Positions 45,237-54,630 of a DNA stretch of 64,000 bases are shown here, one piece after another (positions within the stretch are counted from its first letter, which is position 1; the number at the start of each line of letters is the position of its first letter). Both the position numbers and the translations under genes were made by a program. The notes beneath the pieces are model-generated. The model was not told the origin of the DNA, made no database searches, and was given only the letters and a program-made list of their open reading frames with translations. This stretch comes from an uncultured Phycisphaerales bacterium (GTDB lineage Bacteria; Planctomycetota; Phycisphaerae; Phycisphaerales; SM1A02), in the NCBI GenBank assembly GCA_949373145.1, contig CASICI010000002.1, positions 1-64,000 of the forward strand, given 5' to 3'.

Positions 45237-45618
45237 GAAGCATGACGAGCCGGACAGCTCATCGTCTTCTCGGGAACCTGTCGACCCCACGTTCATGGAC
45301 GGCTCGTGGGGCCGAGCTGGGAAACATCGAAAGCATTTCAGAAACTCGCGTCGGAACGGACTCCGGTTTCAAGCCAAGGACGGCACGCGCTTTCGATGAC
45401 TGCTCCATTCGGGTGAGCAGAAGGTTGTGTACGCACCGTATTTCCAGACCAATCAGCCAGAACCGCATGATGTTTCGCAGTCTGGCATCTCTCTAGCCTC
45501 CCGGCATGGACAGCCATCGGAGGCGCGGACTTTCGAGTCCGTGACCCGCATCCGCCTTTCCCTCCTGGGAACCTTGCGGTGCACACCAGCCATCATCACT
45601 CGTGATGGCGACGAACAT
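45237..45618 (+). other. 382-bp region without a recognisable gene, possible RNA gene
   Basis: Between mraZ and a strong terminator there is no convincing protein. The plus-strand frame 45233-45496 and a frame ending at 45399 lack any domain. On the plus strand there is a stable hairpin at about 45530-45545 (CGGACT-TTCG-AGTCCG, a perfect 6-bp stem with a UUCG loop) and other short inverted repeats such as ATGGACAGCCAT. The layout of a structured leader or RNA ending in a terminator makes an RNA gene, or a long mraZ 3' end, possible. I could not match it to tRNA, tmRNA, RNase P or SRP RNA. Confidence 0.35.
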
Positions 45619-45653
45619 CGGGCCCGGCAACCTATGGTTGTCGGGCCCGTTTC
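45619..45653 (+). terminator. strong hairpin terminator
   Basis: A 14-bp stem (CGGGCCCGGCAACC with GGTTGTCGGGCCCG, one G-T pair) closes a 3-base TAT loop and is followed by TTTCGTTCG. It ends transcription from the mraZ side; its distance from csrA (38 bases after the convergent stop) makes a two-way use possible. Confidence 0.75.
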
Positions 45654-45690
45654 GTTCGTTCGAGGCCTGGTGGCTTTCGAGTGCGGAATG

Positions 45691-45915
45691 CTATTCAGCG
45701 GCTGGACGGATCTGGCCGAGTACCGAGTTGGAGTCTTCTCCACTGGTCACGATCTGATCCGCGATTTCACGCCGGTGCACTTCGATCTTGCGGGGGAATT
45801 CAAACGCGACCCGGACACGGTCGCCTTTGATGGTGGCGATGCGGACGATCCCCAACGGTGCCGAGGGGTCTCCGATGACGACTTCTTCGCCTTCTTTTCG
45901 TGTGATGACAAGCAT
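45691..45915 (-). CDS. csrA: carbon storage regulator CsrA
   Basis: CsrA is a small dimeric RNA-binding protein that blocks or stabilises mRNAs at GGA motifs, controlling carbon use, motility and biofilms. The 74-residue product starts MLVITRKEGEEVVIGD and continues GIVRIATIKGDRVRVAFEFPRKIEVHRREI, which includes the conserved Arg-Ile-Ala and the RNA-contacting Arg. The C-terminal tail (SNSVLGQIRPAAE) is extra and variable. AGGAGG sits nine bases upstream of the ATG. It is a single gene with 421 bases of gene-free sequence upstream. No flagellar genes such as fliW are nearby. Confidence 0.95.
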   Translation of the reverse strand: MLVITRKEGEEVVIGDPSAPLGIVRIATIKGDRVRVAFEFPRKIEVHRREIADQIVTSGEDSNSVLGQIRPAAE

Positions 45916-46336
45916 TGTGTCTGGCCTCCTGCCGATCCTCTTCTGGATCGAAGCGCGATCTCTGCGCTTCTGGATGCGTCCTTCGGATCGTCACTCGCGA
46001 ACCATCGGACGTCTTGTACAAACTTGAAACTCTCTCCAAAGCCTAGCGGAGTTGGGGCGAGAATCGAGTGTTCTTCTGGTGATTGGCTTTCGAACGGTCC
46101 GCTCAATACCTCTTTGAAACAAGCTCTCTCGGGGCCTGAGCGACGGGGTATCGGAGTCACAGGCTCTTGAAGCCGTTTATTCTTGGACGTTGGAGTTTCC
46201 AGACCGCGGACGTTCGTCCACGAGTTTTCCACACCAATGGACAGCTCGACGCCAGAGTGACGCTTTTCGAGTCATTGATCATGTCCTGCTTCGCTGGTCA
46301 GAAAGCGGTGGCGTTTCGCGGTGAAGCCCTTTCAGG
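45916..46336. other. 421-bp gene-free region upstream of csrA
   Basis: No gene, tRNA or clear terminator found. It carries the csrA promoter on the minus strand and the downstream end of the NifU-type gene. One DnaA-box-like site TTTTCCACA at 46225-46233 has a single mismatch from TTATCCACA. A/T content is above average. Nothing else can be supported. Confidence 0.4.
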
Positions 46337-46603
46337 TCACTCTTCCGCTTCGACCCCGGTGACTTCCTCGATGCGTTCCTTCAGAAGACGTTCGATTCCC
46401 TGATGCAGGGTGTGCGAACTTGAAGGACATCCGACGCAGGCTCCCAGAAAACGAATGCGGACCACGCCTTCATCCGTGACCTCGAGGAATTCGATGTCGC
46501 CATCGTCTTCCTGGATCATCGGTCTCATCAACTCAAGGACGTCTCGAACTCGCGTGGCCAGTTCGGTGGGGTCTTGGTTCTCTTTGGAGGGTTCATCTGC
46601 CAT
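46337..46603 (-). CDS. NifU C-terminal-type Fe-S scaffold protein (NfuA-like)
   Basis: The 88-residue protein is one NifU-like domain: VLELMRPMIQEDDGDIEFLEV and VRIRFLGACVGCPSSSHTL with the Cys-x-x-Cys pair that holds a 4Fe-4S cluster between two subunits. It should carry Fe-S clusters to target enzymes. The start ATG at 46603 gives MADEPSKE; an in-frame upstream ATG at 46639 would add 12 residues. The Fe-S genes isc or suf are not in the window. Upstream on the other strand is the JAMM-like lipoprotein gene, divergent by 128 bases. Confidence 0.88.
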   Translation of the reverse strand: MADEPSKENQDPTELATRVRDVLELMRPMIQEDDGDIEFLEVTDEGVVRIRFLGACVGCPSSSHTLHQGIERLLKERIEEVTGVEAEE

Positions 46604-46731
46604 GGCTGTCCGTTTCCTTCGCTCGGGCGATGGCACCATACTAGATCAGAAGGACACATCCCGCCATTGTGAGGTGGAAACCTCCTAGACTGTGCTCTGA
46701 ACGAGTCATCGATCACACCAGGGAACACGCC

Positions 46732-48202
46732 ATGACGCCTGCCGCGCATTCTCCTTCGGAACCTTCTTCATCACGCGAAAACACGATTCTGATCGGGTTC
46801 CTGTCCCTCATGCTCTGCGTTGGGCTGAGTTCCTGCGCCGGTGGCGGGGGCGATCCGATGAAGACGCTGAAATCAACGAACAAGTCGGCTGCGACACATC
46901 TTGATGCCATGGCCCGCCTGGATGGGCCTGCTCCAAGTGCCGCCTACCTTGAGATGCTCGAGGACATCATGTTGAGCAATCGGTACCTGTTGCCGGTTCG
47001 AAAAGCGGGCATTTGGACGTCTCGCCCGCACAGCGCCCGAGACGCTCGATGACGTTCTGCTCATGACCCCTGAACCGCCTCCAGCCCACCGATTTTTCGT
47101 GCCTGGGTGGTCGAGCAGGTCGGCCTTCTCGGTCGGACGGCGCTCACCAAATCGGTCATCAGATCATGGGCCACTCCACTGCCCATGATCGATGCGCCGG
47201 AGTCCAGGCCTGAGATACTCGCTCTGGAGCGATTGAGTGGAGGCTCGAAGGTGTCCGTGGCACTGATCGACACCATGCTTTCGTCGAGCGCGATCACGGA
47301 AGCCAATCTCAGAGCGAGATGCTGGGAACTCCTGGTCATTCACGGCGACACCGGTCAGCTTGAACTGCTGGTGGCCGACGATGACCTCATCGGCAAGGAC
47401 TCGATGATGCTCGACATGCGCGCGTCGATTCAGGAACTCGGCGTGGTGCCCGGCACTCGCGAGGAGATCCTCTGGATCCGGGAGTTGCGCAAACCGCGCT
47501 ACGACCAGTACTGGAACGATGTCGCCGCGGCGCTTGCAGAATTGTCCGCTGATCGCCGCGAGGATCTCAAGCCTCGTCATCTCGCGGTGGCCGTGGCCGC
47601 CCATCGTCATCGTCCGGAACTTCTTTCGATGTCCGATCAGGAGCTCGATCAGCTGCTGCAGCAGGAGATCGATGACAACGGAAAGCGCTACAAGGCTGAT
47701 TTTTCCGGATGGAATCTCAAGGTCTCGGAACGTCTGAACGACGTGCGTGACAAGCTTGTCTGGGGTGATCAGGCGGCCATGCTCCTCGCACGAGAGGCAC
47801 TGCGGAGCCAGGCGTTCGTGGCACACGTCTTCGATTACGCCGATCGTGACATGATCGATCGAACCACCGAATTCGGTGGCATCGTCGAACTCGATCCCGA
47901 GGGACGCTTCGAGCTGGTCGAGTATCAGCCACGCGCGCGGGTCGCCGATGACCGTTATCTGGCGTCGTCGAAACTGTTCAAGGACGGATACACCGCGCTC
48001 TTCCACTTCCACAACCACGCACAGAAATATCGCAACGAACGCTATGCGGGACCCCATCTCGGTGATTTCGAGTACGCCGATGAAACTGGTGGTGAACGGT
48101 CTGGTCTTCACCTTCATCAACGAAGAGACGCTCAACGTCGATTTCTATCGCGAGGGCTCCATCGTGGTGGACCTCGGAACGATCACTCGTCCTGAAAATT
48201 GA
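46732..48202 (+). CDS. lipoprotein with a JAMM-like metalloprotease domain, frameshifted
   Basis: The N-terminus has a lipoprotein signal (ILIGFLSLMLCVGLSSC) with the lipobox Cys near residue 35. A helical middle follows (LELLVADDDLIGKDSMMLD, QELDQLLQQEIDDNGKR). The end from about 47800 reads TTEFGGIVELD, then GYTALFHFHNHAQKYRNERY, AGPHLGDFEYAD and a final LVVNGLVFTFINEETLN. The order Glu-x-Gly-Gly, then His-x-His, then a loop and (Ser/His)-x-x-Asp is that of JAMM/MPN+ isopeptidases, with a longer loop than usual and His at the Ser position. Frameshifts occur near 47020, near a T5 run at 47093-47097 and near 48085, so the coding frame is inferred. If correct, this is an exported zinc hydrolase; an M48 protease follows 27 bases later. 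Confidence 0.6.
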
Positions 48203-48229
48203 TCCACTGCGTCACACCGAGAGTTCTGC

Positions 48230-49704
48230 GTGCACCTTCCCGTTCTCATCCTGATGGTCTCCCTGCTCCTTGCCGCCGAGGGGTTCGGTGGATTCTTCAT
48301 CGGTGAGGGCACGTGGTTCTGGTTGCTGCCGGTGCTCGTGCTGCTTCCTCCCACGTGTGGTGTGTTCATCGAACGGATCGTGATTCGACGAACCATCGCT
48401 GATGCCTCGGCCGGTTTCGTCTCCTCGATCCGCCGAGCCACCCTGCGGCTGAGAATTCTTCAATGGTTCTCGGTGCTGTGCTGCGTGGTCTCCCTGATCG
48501 CCTTCGGCTGGCTCGAGGTGATTCGAGCGTTCACCGGTGATCTCATCCTGATCGATGAAGTGCTTGCAATTCTCCCCGCGATGATTCTGATGTCTCTCCT
48601 CTGGTTGGTGCAATGGCCTCTGGAACGGCTCCTGCAGGAGTCTCTGTTGATGCGTCGGCTGGACATGGGGCTGCCCATCCATCCGATTCCATCCCGATGG
48701 GGCTATGTGTTGCAGAGAGCTCGCACGCACATGCTGCTTCTTCTCGTTCCCATGCTCACGATTCTCTTCGTGCTTGAAAGCGTGGAGCTGTGTGCGGCCC
48801 TCGCCTTCGATGACCAAGTCCTCGAGGACTGGGCAGGCGTGCTCAGGATCATGGCCGCACTCTGCGCTCTGGTCCTGGCGCCCTGGGTTCTCATGTCGGC
48901 GATCGGTGCCCGACCACTGCAAGGCGGAGGTTTGCGCGACATGATCGCCACCACGCTCAAGGATGCCGATGTCCGAGCCCGCAATGTCATGCTCTGGCCC
49001 ACCGGTGGAAGCATGGTCAACGGAGCCGTCATCGGTCTCATCCCCTCCATGCGCTACGTCCTGCTCACCGACGAACTCCTCGAGCGGCTGCCCTCGGGAC
49101 AGATCCGTGCCGTGGTCGCGCACGAAGCGGGGCATCTCCGTCATCGCCACCTGCCCTGGACGATCCTGTCCCTTCTCGCCCTGGTAGGCACCATCGGCGT
49201 GGTGCTCGAGTGGGCCATCGAGCTGATGCTTCCGACGCTTCTCGAGTGGTCGGGGGATCCGGTCCGGATGATCAGCTGTGTCCGAAGCGCTCGGTGTCAT
49301 GATCGCTCTCATGCTCACGTTTGTCGGTTTCGGATGGATCTCAAGGCGATTCGAGCTTCAGGCGGATGCCTCCGCCGCACGAGATCTCACCGTTCGTGGA
49401 GGCGTCGGAGACGATTCCGCCGCACGTGAGGGCCGCCTGGACGAGCAGGCCACGTTGTTGATGTGCGGGGCGCTCGACTCCGTCGCGACCATCAACGGCC
49501 TCGATCCGAACCGTCATACCTGGCGGCATGGTTCGATTCGCTGGCGGCAGAATCGTCTGCGCTCCCTGATCGGTTCCCGGCTGGAGCGCACTGGCGATCG
49601 ACCATGACGTCCGACGGGTGAAATTCGTGATGCTCACCTTGATGTTCTTCCTTGGTATCGTCTGGATTCAGCAGAGCACGCTCCTTGATCCGTTTTTCAC
49701 GTGA
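48230..49704 (+). CDS. M48-family membrane metalloprotease, frameshifted
   Basis: The protein has many hydrophobic segments (about six in the first 300 residues) and the zinc site VVAHEAGHLRHRH (HExxH) near residue 300, preceded by TDELLERLPSGQI as in the HtpX/Ste24 family. After a frameshift near 49265 it continues as LGVMIALMLTFVGFG and SRRFELQADASAARDL, where Glu/Asp give the third zinc ligand, and after another near 49585 it ends in DVRRVKFVMLTLMFFLGIVWIQQ. It should cleave membrane or misfolded envelope proteins. The start GTG-type codon at 48230 is 27 bases after the JAMM-like gene, so the two may work together. Confidence 0.8.
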
Positions 49705-49716
49705 TGACGGGATGAC

Positions 49717-50669
49717 ATGGCCGACTTCGAATTCATCAAGATGCATGGGCTCGGCAACGACTACGTCTTCATCGACGTCACCGACGCGCCGAGATCGACG
49801 CGCCGCAACTGCTGTCCCGTCGAGTCTCCGATCGGGCCGAGGGCATCGGGTCCGATGGGCTGATTCTCTACGAACGACTGCGCGAATCCCGCTGCGCCCT
49901 GCGCATGCGCATCTTCAATGCCGATGGTTCCGAAGCCGAACTCTGCGGCAACGGCATCCGTTGTCTGGCACGACATGCCTTCGAATCCGGGATGGTCGCG
50001 GACCGCGCCTTTCGAGATCGAGACCGGCGCCGGCGTGCGCTTGCCGTGGAGACTCCACGCCGAGGCCGATCGCTTTCTCGGAGTCTCGGTGGAGATGGGG
50101 CGTGCCACCACCGCGTCTGGAGGCGTCAGGCGTCTCGCTCCCCGGACTCGATGGCGACGAATCCGGCATCGGCGTCCGCGTGGATCTGGTCACTCTGCTT
50201 GCCGATCACGGCGTCCGCCTCGACCGGCAGGGCCTCGACTGACGCCGTGTCCTTCGTCTCGATCGGAAACCCGCATCTGGTCCTCTGGGTCCGCGAACCT
50301 GCCGCGCTCGAGGCCTTCGACCTCGCCCGCTTCGGTCCCATCCTCGAGCACCATCCCTGGTTCAAGGATCGAATCAACGTGCATGTGGTTCGAGTCGACT
50401 CTCCATGCCAGGTGACGATGCGCAGTTGGGAGCGGGGGAGTGGCGAAACGTCCGCCTGCGGCACCGGGGCCAGTGCCGTGTCCGTCGCCGGCGCGCTGGA
50501 GAACCGAACCAGCCCCTCGATTTCGGCGATTCTTCCCGGTGGGACCCTCGAACTCGTCTACGATTCTCAACAAGGTGCCGTCCGCATGACCGGCCCCGCC
50601 GAAACCATCTGCACCGGTGTGGTGCGGTCCGACGGCACGATCATCTCCCTCAAGGACATTCTCGCATGA
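49717..50669 (+). CDS. dapF: diaminopimelate epimerase, frameshifted
   Basis: DapF turns LL- into meso-diaminopimelate for lysine and for the wall cross-link. The gene starts MADFEFIKMHGLGNDYVFIDV and has the two catalytic cysteines in SEAELCGNGIRCLARHAFESG and GSGETSACGTGASAVSV. ISFVSIGNPHLVLWV-like and HHPWFKDRINVHVVRV blocks lie between. The blocks fall in three frames with about four shifts, so the assembly rather than the gene is at fault. The start ATG at 49717 lies 12 bases after the M48 gene; its stop overlaps the M20 start by four bases (ATGA). Presence of DapF means that meso-DAP is made. Confidence 0.93.
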
Positions 50670-51928
50670 CTCAGACCACCGGATTCCCTCTCGATGAGAT
50701 CGAACGTCGTCTTCGTGACGGCCTGCAGGCACGTCAGTCTCAGTTGGTTCGCGAACTCGAGGAGATGGTCGCGATTCCATCCGGCCAGGGGCACGCCCCC
50801 GGATTGGACGCGATGCGCGAGCTTCTGGTCAGCCGACTGGAAGCGCTTGGTGCCACCACCGAAGTGCATGCCGGAGACGCCAGACCGACCTGGTTGCTCG
50901 GAGCCAGCGACGCGGCGCCCACACCCACCGCGGTGTGTTCACGTCCGATGGAGGACGCCGGACCGCGCATTCTGGTCGCGGGTCATCTGGATACCGTGCA
51001 TGACCCGGAGGATGATTTCATCACGCTGACCCATGAGGCCGACGGAATCTCCCGCGGTCCGGGTGCGGCGGACATGAAGGGTGGTCTGCTGGTCGCGATC
51101 GCCGCGATGGAGGCACTCGACGCCGAGGGCATCGAATGCCACTGGACCTTCCTGCTCAACAGTGACGAAGAGACCGGAACGTTCTGTTCGGAACGTCATC
51201 TCGAAGATGCCGCCCGCCAGCATGATGTCGGACTCGTCATCGAACCCGCGCTGCCCGATGGGTCGCTCGTGGTGGAACGAATGGGTTCCGGACAGTTCAT
51301 GATCGAAGTCGATGGTCTCAGTGCGCACGTCGGGCGCGAGTTCGAACGCGGCATCTCCGCGGTGAAGGTGCTCGCCGAAGTGATGACCGAGGTCCTCGAA
51401 CTCGCCGACCCCGCCAACGGAAAGATCGTCAACATCGGCCCGCTCAAGGGTGGGGGCGCGACCAACGCCGTTCCGGAACACGCCGCGTGCTGGGGCAACG
51501 TCCGGTTCGCGGATCCCGAGGCTCAGGCCTCGCTTGCCGCGGCGATCGAGGCGATCGAGACGAAGTGGTCGATCGATGAGCACGGTGCGCCGCTTCCCGC
51601 GGATCACCTTCCTCGGGTCACCATCAACCGCACCTTCAACCGTCCGGCCAAGCCGCAGACCGAAGCCGTGACCGCGGTCGCGATGGCGGCCCGTGGTGTC
51701 TCGGAAGCACTCGGGCATGAACTGCCCTTCGCCAAGACCGGTGGCGTGTGCGACGCCAACGTCCTTCAGAACGTCGGTCTTCCCTGCATCGACACCCTCG
51801 GCATCCGCGGCGGCAACCTGCATCGCCGCGACGAATACGTCGAGATCGACTCGATCTGGGAGCGGGCCGCGCTCTTCGCGATCCTGATGAAACGAATCGC
51901 CCTGGGCGAGACCGACCTCGATCTCTAG
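50666..51928 (+). CDS. M20-family metallopeptidase / deacylase
   Basis: The 420-residue protein has the M20 pattern: ILVAGHLDTVHD with the first zinc His and Asp, SRGPGAADMKGGL with the bridging Asp, LLNSDEETG with the catalytic Glu-Glu pair, and a dimerisation insert (GLSAHVGREFERGISAV) of the usual kind. It resembles carboxypeptidase G2 and ArgE/DapE-type deacylases. As its start overlaps the dapF stop (ATGA), a DapE- or lysine-related deacylation is an attractive guess, but DapE signatures are not specific enough to claim it. No signal peptide, so it is cytoplasmic. The region 51929-52074 after it leads to the aminotransferase promoter. Confidence 0.8.
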   Translation: MTQTTGFPLDEIERRLRDGLQARQSQLVRELEEMVAIPSGQGHAPGLDAMRELLVSRLEALGATTEVHAGDARPTWLLGASDAAPTPTAVCSRPMEDAGPRILVAGHLDTVHDPEDDFITLTHEADGISRGPGAADMKGGLLVAIAAMEALDAEGIECHWTFLLNSDEETGTFCSERHLEDAARQHDVGLVIEPALPDGSLVVERMGSGQFMIEVDGLSAHVGREFERGISAVKVLAEVMTEVLELADPANGKIVNIGPLKGGGATNAVPEHAACWGNVRFADPEAQASLAAAIEAIETKWSIDEHGAPLPADHLPRVTINRTFNRPAKPQTEAVTAVAMAARGVSEALGHELPFAKTGGVCDANVLQNVGLPCIDTLGIRGGNLHRRDEYVEIDSIWERAALFAILMKRIALGETDLDL

Positions 51929-52074
51929 ATCCGGTGTGAACGGGCGACTTCGACCGCCTTCCGTCCGAAAAAGAGGGCACCTATCCCGTGTGCGGCCAAC
52001 GAGATGACATTTCCCGGCTCGCTTTCGACGGGATCAAGCCGTTCCTCGCGGCGCTCTGCTAGAATGGGAGTGCT

Positions 52075-53526
52075 ATGGCGAACACACACGAACATCATGA
52101 CGTGATGGGATCGGCGTTTGCGGCCAATGACACCGTTCAGGCCTCGATCGACGCGATCTTATCGGAACTGAAAACCGCCCAGGCCTCGATCACCGGGGCT
52201 CGCCCCGCTCGAGAGGGCACCGCTGAAACCTATGAAGGCTGGCTTCAGCGTGCGGCGGATGTCCGCGGGCGGCCCTGCCTCTATCCCTATATAGGGTCCG
52301 GCTTCGGCAACGGCCCTCTGGTCGAGCTCGCCGACGGTTCGGTCAAGTGGGACATGATCAACGGCATCGGCGTCCACATGTTCGGGCATTCCCATCCCAC
52401 GATGGTGCGCGCCCAGCTCGAAGCCGGTCTGTCCGACGTCTGCATGGAAGGCAACCTCCAGTTCAACGCCGACATGGTCGAGCTCTCCGAGCTGATCGCC
52501 GCCGAGGCCGCCAAGGGTTCCGACATCAAGTACTGCTTCATGACGAACTCGGGCGCGATGGCCAATGAAAGCGCCTTGAAGGTCTGTCAGCAGAAGACCA
52601 ACGGTGCACCGCGCATCCTCGCCTTCAACGACTGCTTCATGGGTCGTTCGACCACGATGGCGCAGATCGGCGACTCCGCCGGTGGCCGAGTCGGCATTCC
52701 TCAGAACGCACTCGTCGACTACCTCCCGTTCTACGACGAACTCGATGGTCCCGCCTCCGCGTGTTACGCGATGAAGCGCCTCGAGGAATACATCAAGCGC
52801 TATCCCGGACAGCACTCCTGCTGCATCTTCGAACTGGTGCAGGGGGAAGGTGGTTTCACCGTCGCGCCCCGCGAGTTCTTCGAGCCGCTGATGAAGCGCT
52901 GCAAGGAAGCCGGTATTCCCGTCTGGAGCGACGAAGTTCAGACCTTCGGTCGAACCGAGAGCGATGTTCCGCTACCAGGGGCTGGATCTCGGTCAGTACG
53001 TCGACGTGACGACCATCGGCAAGATGAGTCAGATCTGCGCCGCGCTCTACACCGAGGAGTTCAACCCCAAGGCGGGGCTTCTCAGTGGCACCTTCTCCTC
53101 CTCGACCAGTGCCTTCCGGGTCGGCCAGGCCGCGCTCACCACGCTGCGTGACGGCGGCTACTACGGTGCTGACGGCAAGATCGCGAAACTGCAGGCCGCC
53201 TGGCGCGCGCACTGCGACAAACTGGTCTCCGAACATCCCGAGTTCTTCTCACCGGTCCACGACAGCCAGATGCGCGCCTCCGAAAACTACGTCTCCGGCA
53301 CCGGCGGCATGATGCGACTCACGCCCTTCGGTGGTGATCGTGCGACGATCATGAAGGCCCTGCACGCGCTCTTCCACCACGGAGTGATCGCGTTCCTGTG
53401 TGGTCATGGTCCGTACCACCTGCGTTTCCTGGCGCCCATCGGTGCCATGGAGCCGGAACACTTCGAGCCGATCTTCGACATCATGACGCAAGGCGTTCAC
53501 CGCTCGTCATCAACGACGACGCCTGA
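52075..53526 (+). CDS. class III aminotransferase (ornithine/lysine type), frameshifted
   Basis: The N-terminal part has the class III pattern: MINGIGVHMFGHSHPTMVRAQ, then FMTNSGAMANESALKVC and IPVWSDEVQTFGRTE, where the Asp holds the pyridine nitrogen. After a frameshift near 52962 the protein continues as QYVDVTTIGKMSQICA with the PLP Lys, and FLCGHGPYHLRFLAPIG. A last shift near 53500 gives the end LVINDDA, stopping at 53526. It is longer than AstC or ArgD (about 480 residues against 400), so it is probably a distinct group. It lies before astA (54 bases) and astD, so the likely substrate is N2-succinylornithine; ornithine or lysine are the alternatives. TAGAAT sits 15 bases before the ATG, a possible -10 box of a very short leader. 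Confidence 0.8.
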
Positions 53527-53580
53527 GTCTTCACCACCTCACCGAGTCCTTCACTCGACGAGACAAGGAGTCCTCCCGAC

Positions 53581-54594
53581 ATGTTTCTGGTCAGACCCGC
53601 CAAAATCGACGACGTCGACACCCTGCTGAAGCTCGCGCGCACCGTTCATTTCGTGAACCTGCCTCCGGACAAGGACGTCATCGCCGGAAAGGTCCTGCGT
53701 TCACGCAAGAGTTTCAACGGCGAATACGACAACGACGAACGACAAAGACTCTTCATGTTCTGCATGGAGGACACCGAAACCGGCAACCTCATCGGCTCCT
53801 CGATGATCGTCTCGAGCGTCTCCTGGCCCGGTCACCCGCACACCTACCTCAAGGTGCGCCGTCGCGAGTTCTACAGCGAGGATCTTCAAGGTGGGCAGGT
53901 CCATCTCACGCTCGAATTCGAGACCGACGAGACCGGGCCCAGTGAACTCGGTGGACTGATTCTCGCCCCCGGCTATCGAGGCCACGCGCAGAAGCTCGGC
54001 AAGACCTTGAGCATGATTCGTTTTCACTTCATCGGTCTCCAGCCGCATCAGTTCAATGAACGCATGCTGGCCGAGATGATGGGGCGTATCTCACCCGACA
54101 GCAACAACCTTCTCTGGGACTACCTGGGACGACGGTTCATCAACCTCTCCTACAAGGAAGCGGACCTCTTCTGTCAGCGTTCCAAGGAGTTCATGACCAG
54201 TCTGTTCCCCACCGGCGAGATCTATGCCTCGCTGCTGCCGCCCGAAGCGAGAAATCTGATCGCCAAGGTCGGCGATGAGACCAAGCCCGCTCGCGCGATG
54301 CTGGAAAAGCAGGGGTTCCGCTACGAAGGCGACATCGATCCCTTCGACGGCGGACCGTATCTCGAAGCCCTGCGCGACGAGATTCCCCTGGTTCGCGCCA
54401 CCGGTCGCTACGCCCTGATGGGCAGTGACGGTGGCTTCGATCAGATCGGCATCGTCAGCTTCTGGGGTGAATCCGGCTTCCGCGCCACGCGATGCGAATT
54501 TCGCATCGACGGTGATCAGGTCATTCTCCCCGGCGAAGTGGTGGATGTGCTCCAGGCATCCGTCGGTGCGATGATCGGTGTCACACCACTCTGA
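53581..54594 (+). CDS. astA: arginine N-succinyltransferase family protein
   Basis: AstA starts the arginine succinyltransferase pathway by moving succinyl from succinyl-CoA to arginine (or ornithine). The 337-residue protein begins FLVRPAKIDDVDTLLKLA, the typical start, has ELGGLILAPGYRGHAQKLGKTLS (the CoA loop), and RPEFNERMLAEMMGRI-like HQFNERMLAEMMG with SNNLLWDYLGRRFINLSY, all AstA features. The acetyl-CoA-type fold is a duplicated GNAT. It lies between the aminotransferase and astD genes. astB (dihydrolase) and astE (desuccinylase) are not in the window, so the pathway is either completed elsewhere or used for ornithine. Confidence 0.88.
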   Translation: MFLVRPAKIDDVDTLLKLARTVHFVNLPPDKDVIAGKVLRSRKSFNGEYDNDERQRLFMFCMEDTETGNLIGSSMIVSSVSWPGHPHTYLKVRRREFYSEDLQGGQVHLTLEFETDETGPSELGGLILAPGYRGHAQKLGKTLSMIRFHFIGLQPHQFNERMLAEMMGRISPDSNNLLWDYLGRRFINLSYKEADLFCQRSKEFMTSLFPTGEIYASLLPPEARNLIAKVGDETKPARAMLEKQGFRYEGDIDPFDGGPYLEALRDEIPLVRATGRYALMGSDGGFDQIGIVSFWGESGFRATRCEFRIDGDQVILPGEVVDVLQASVGAMIGVTPL

Positions 54595-54630
54595 TTCAGA
54601 TTTGAACTCTCGAACCAACGAGGTACGACC

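Noticed and set aside
45520-45580. tRNA-Ser(CGA)-like anticodon arm, or the P4 element of RNase P RNA, on the minus strand
   Set aside because: The anticodon stem would need a base removed, and no T arm or acceptor partner is found. The RNase P core GAGGAAAGTCC is not matched and the second conserved block is absent. It is better explained by a UUCG hairpin on the plus strand.
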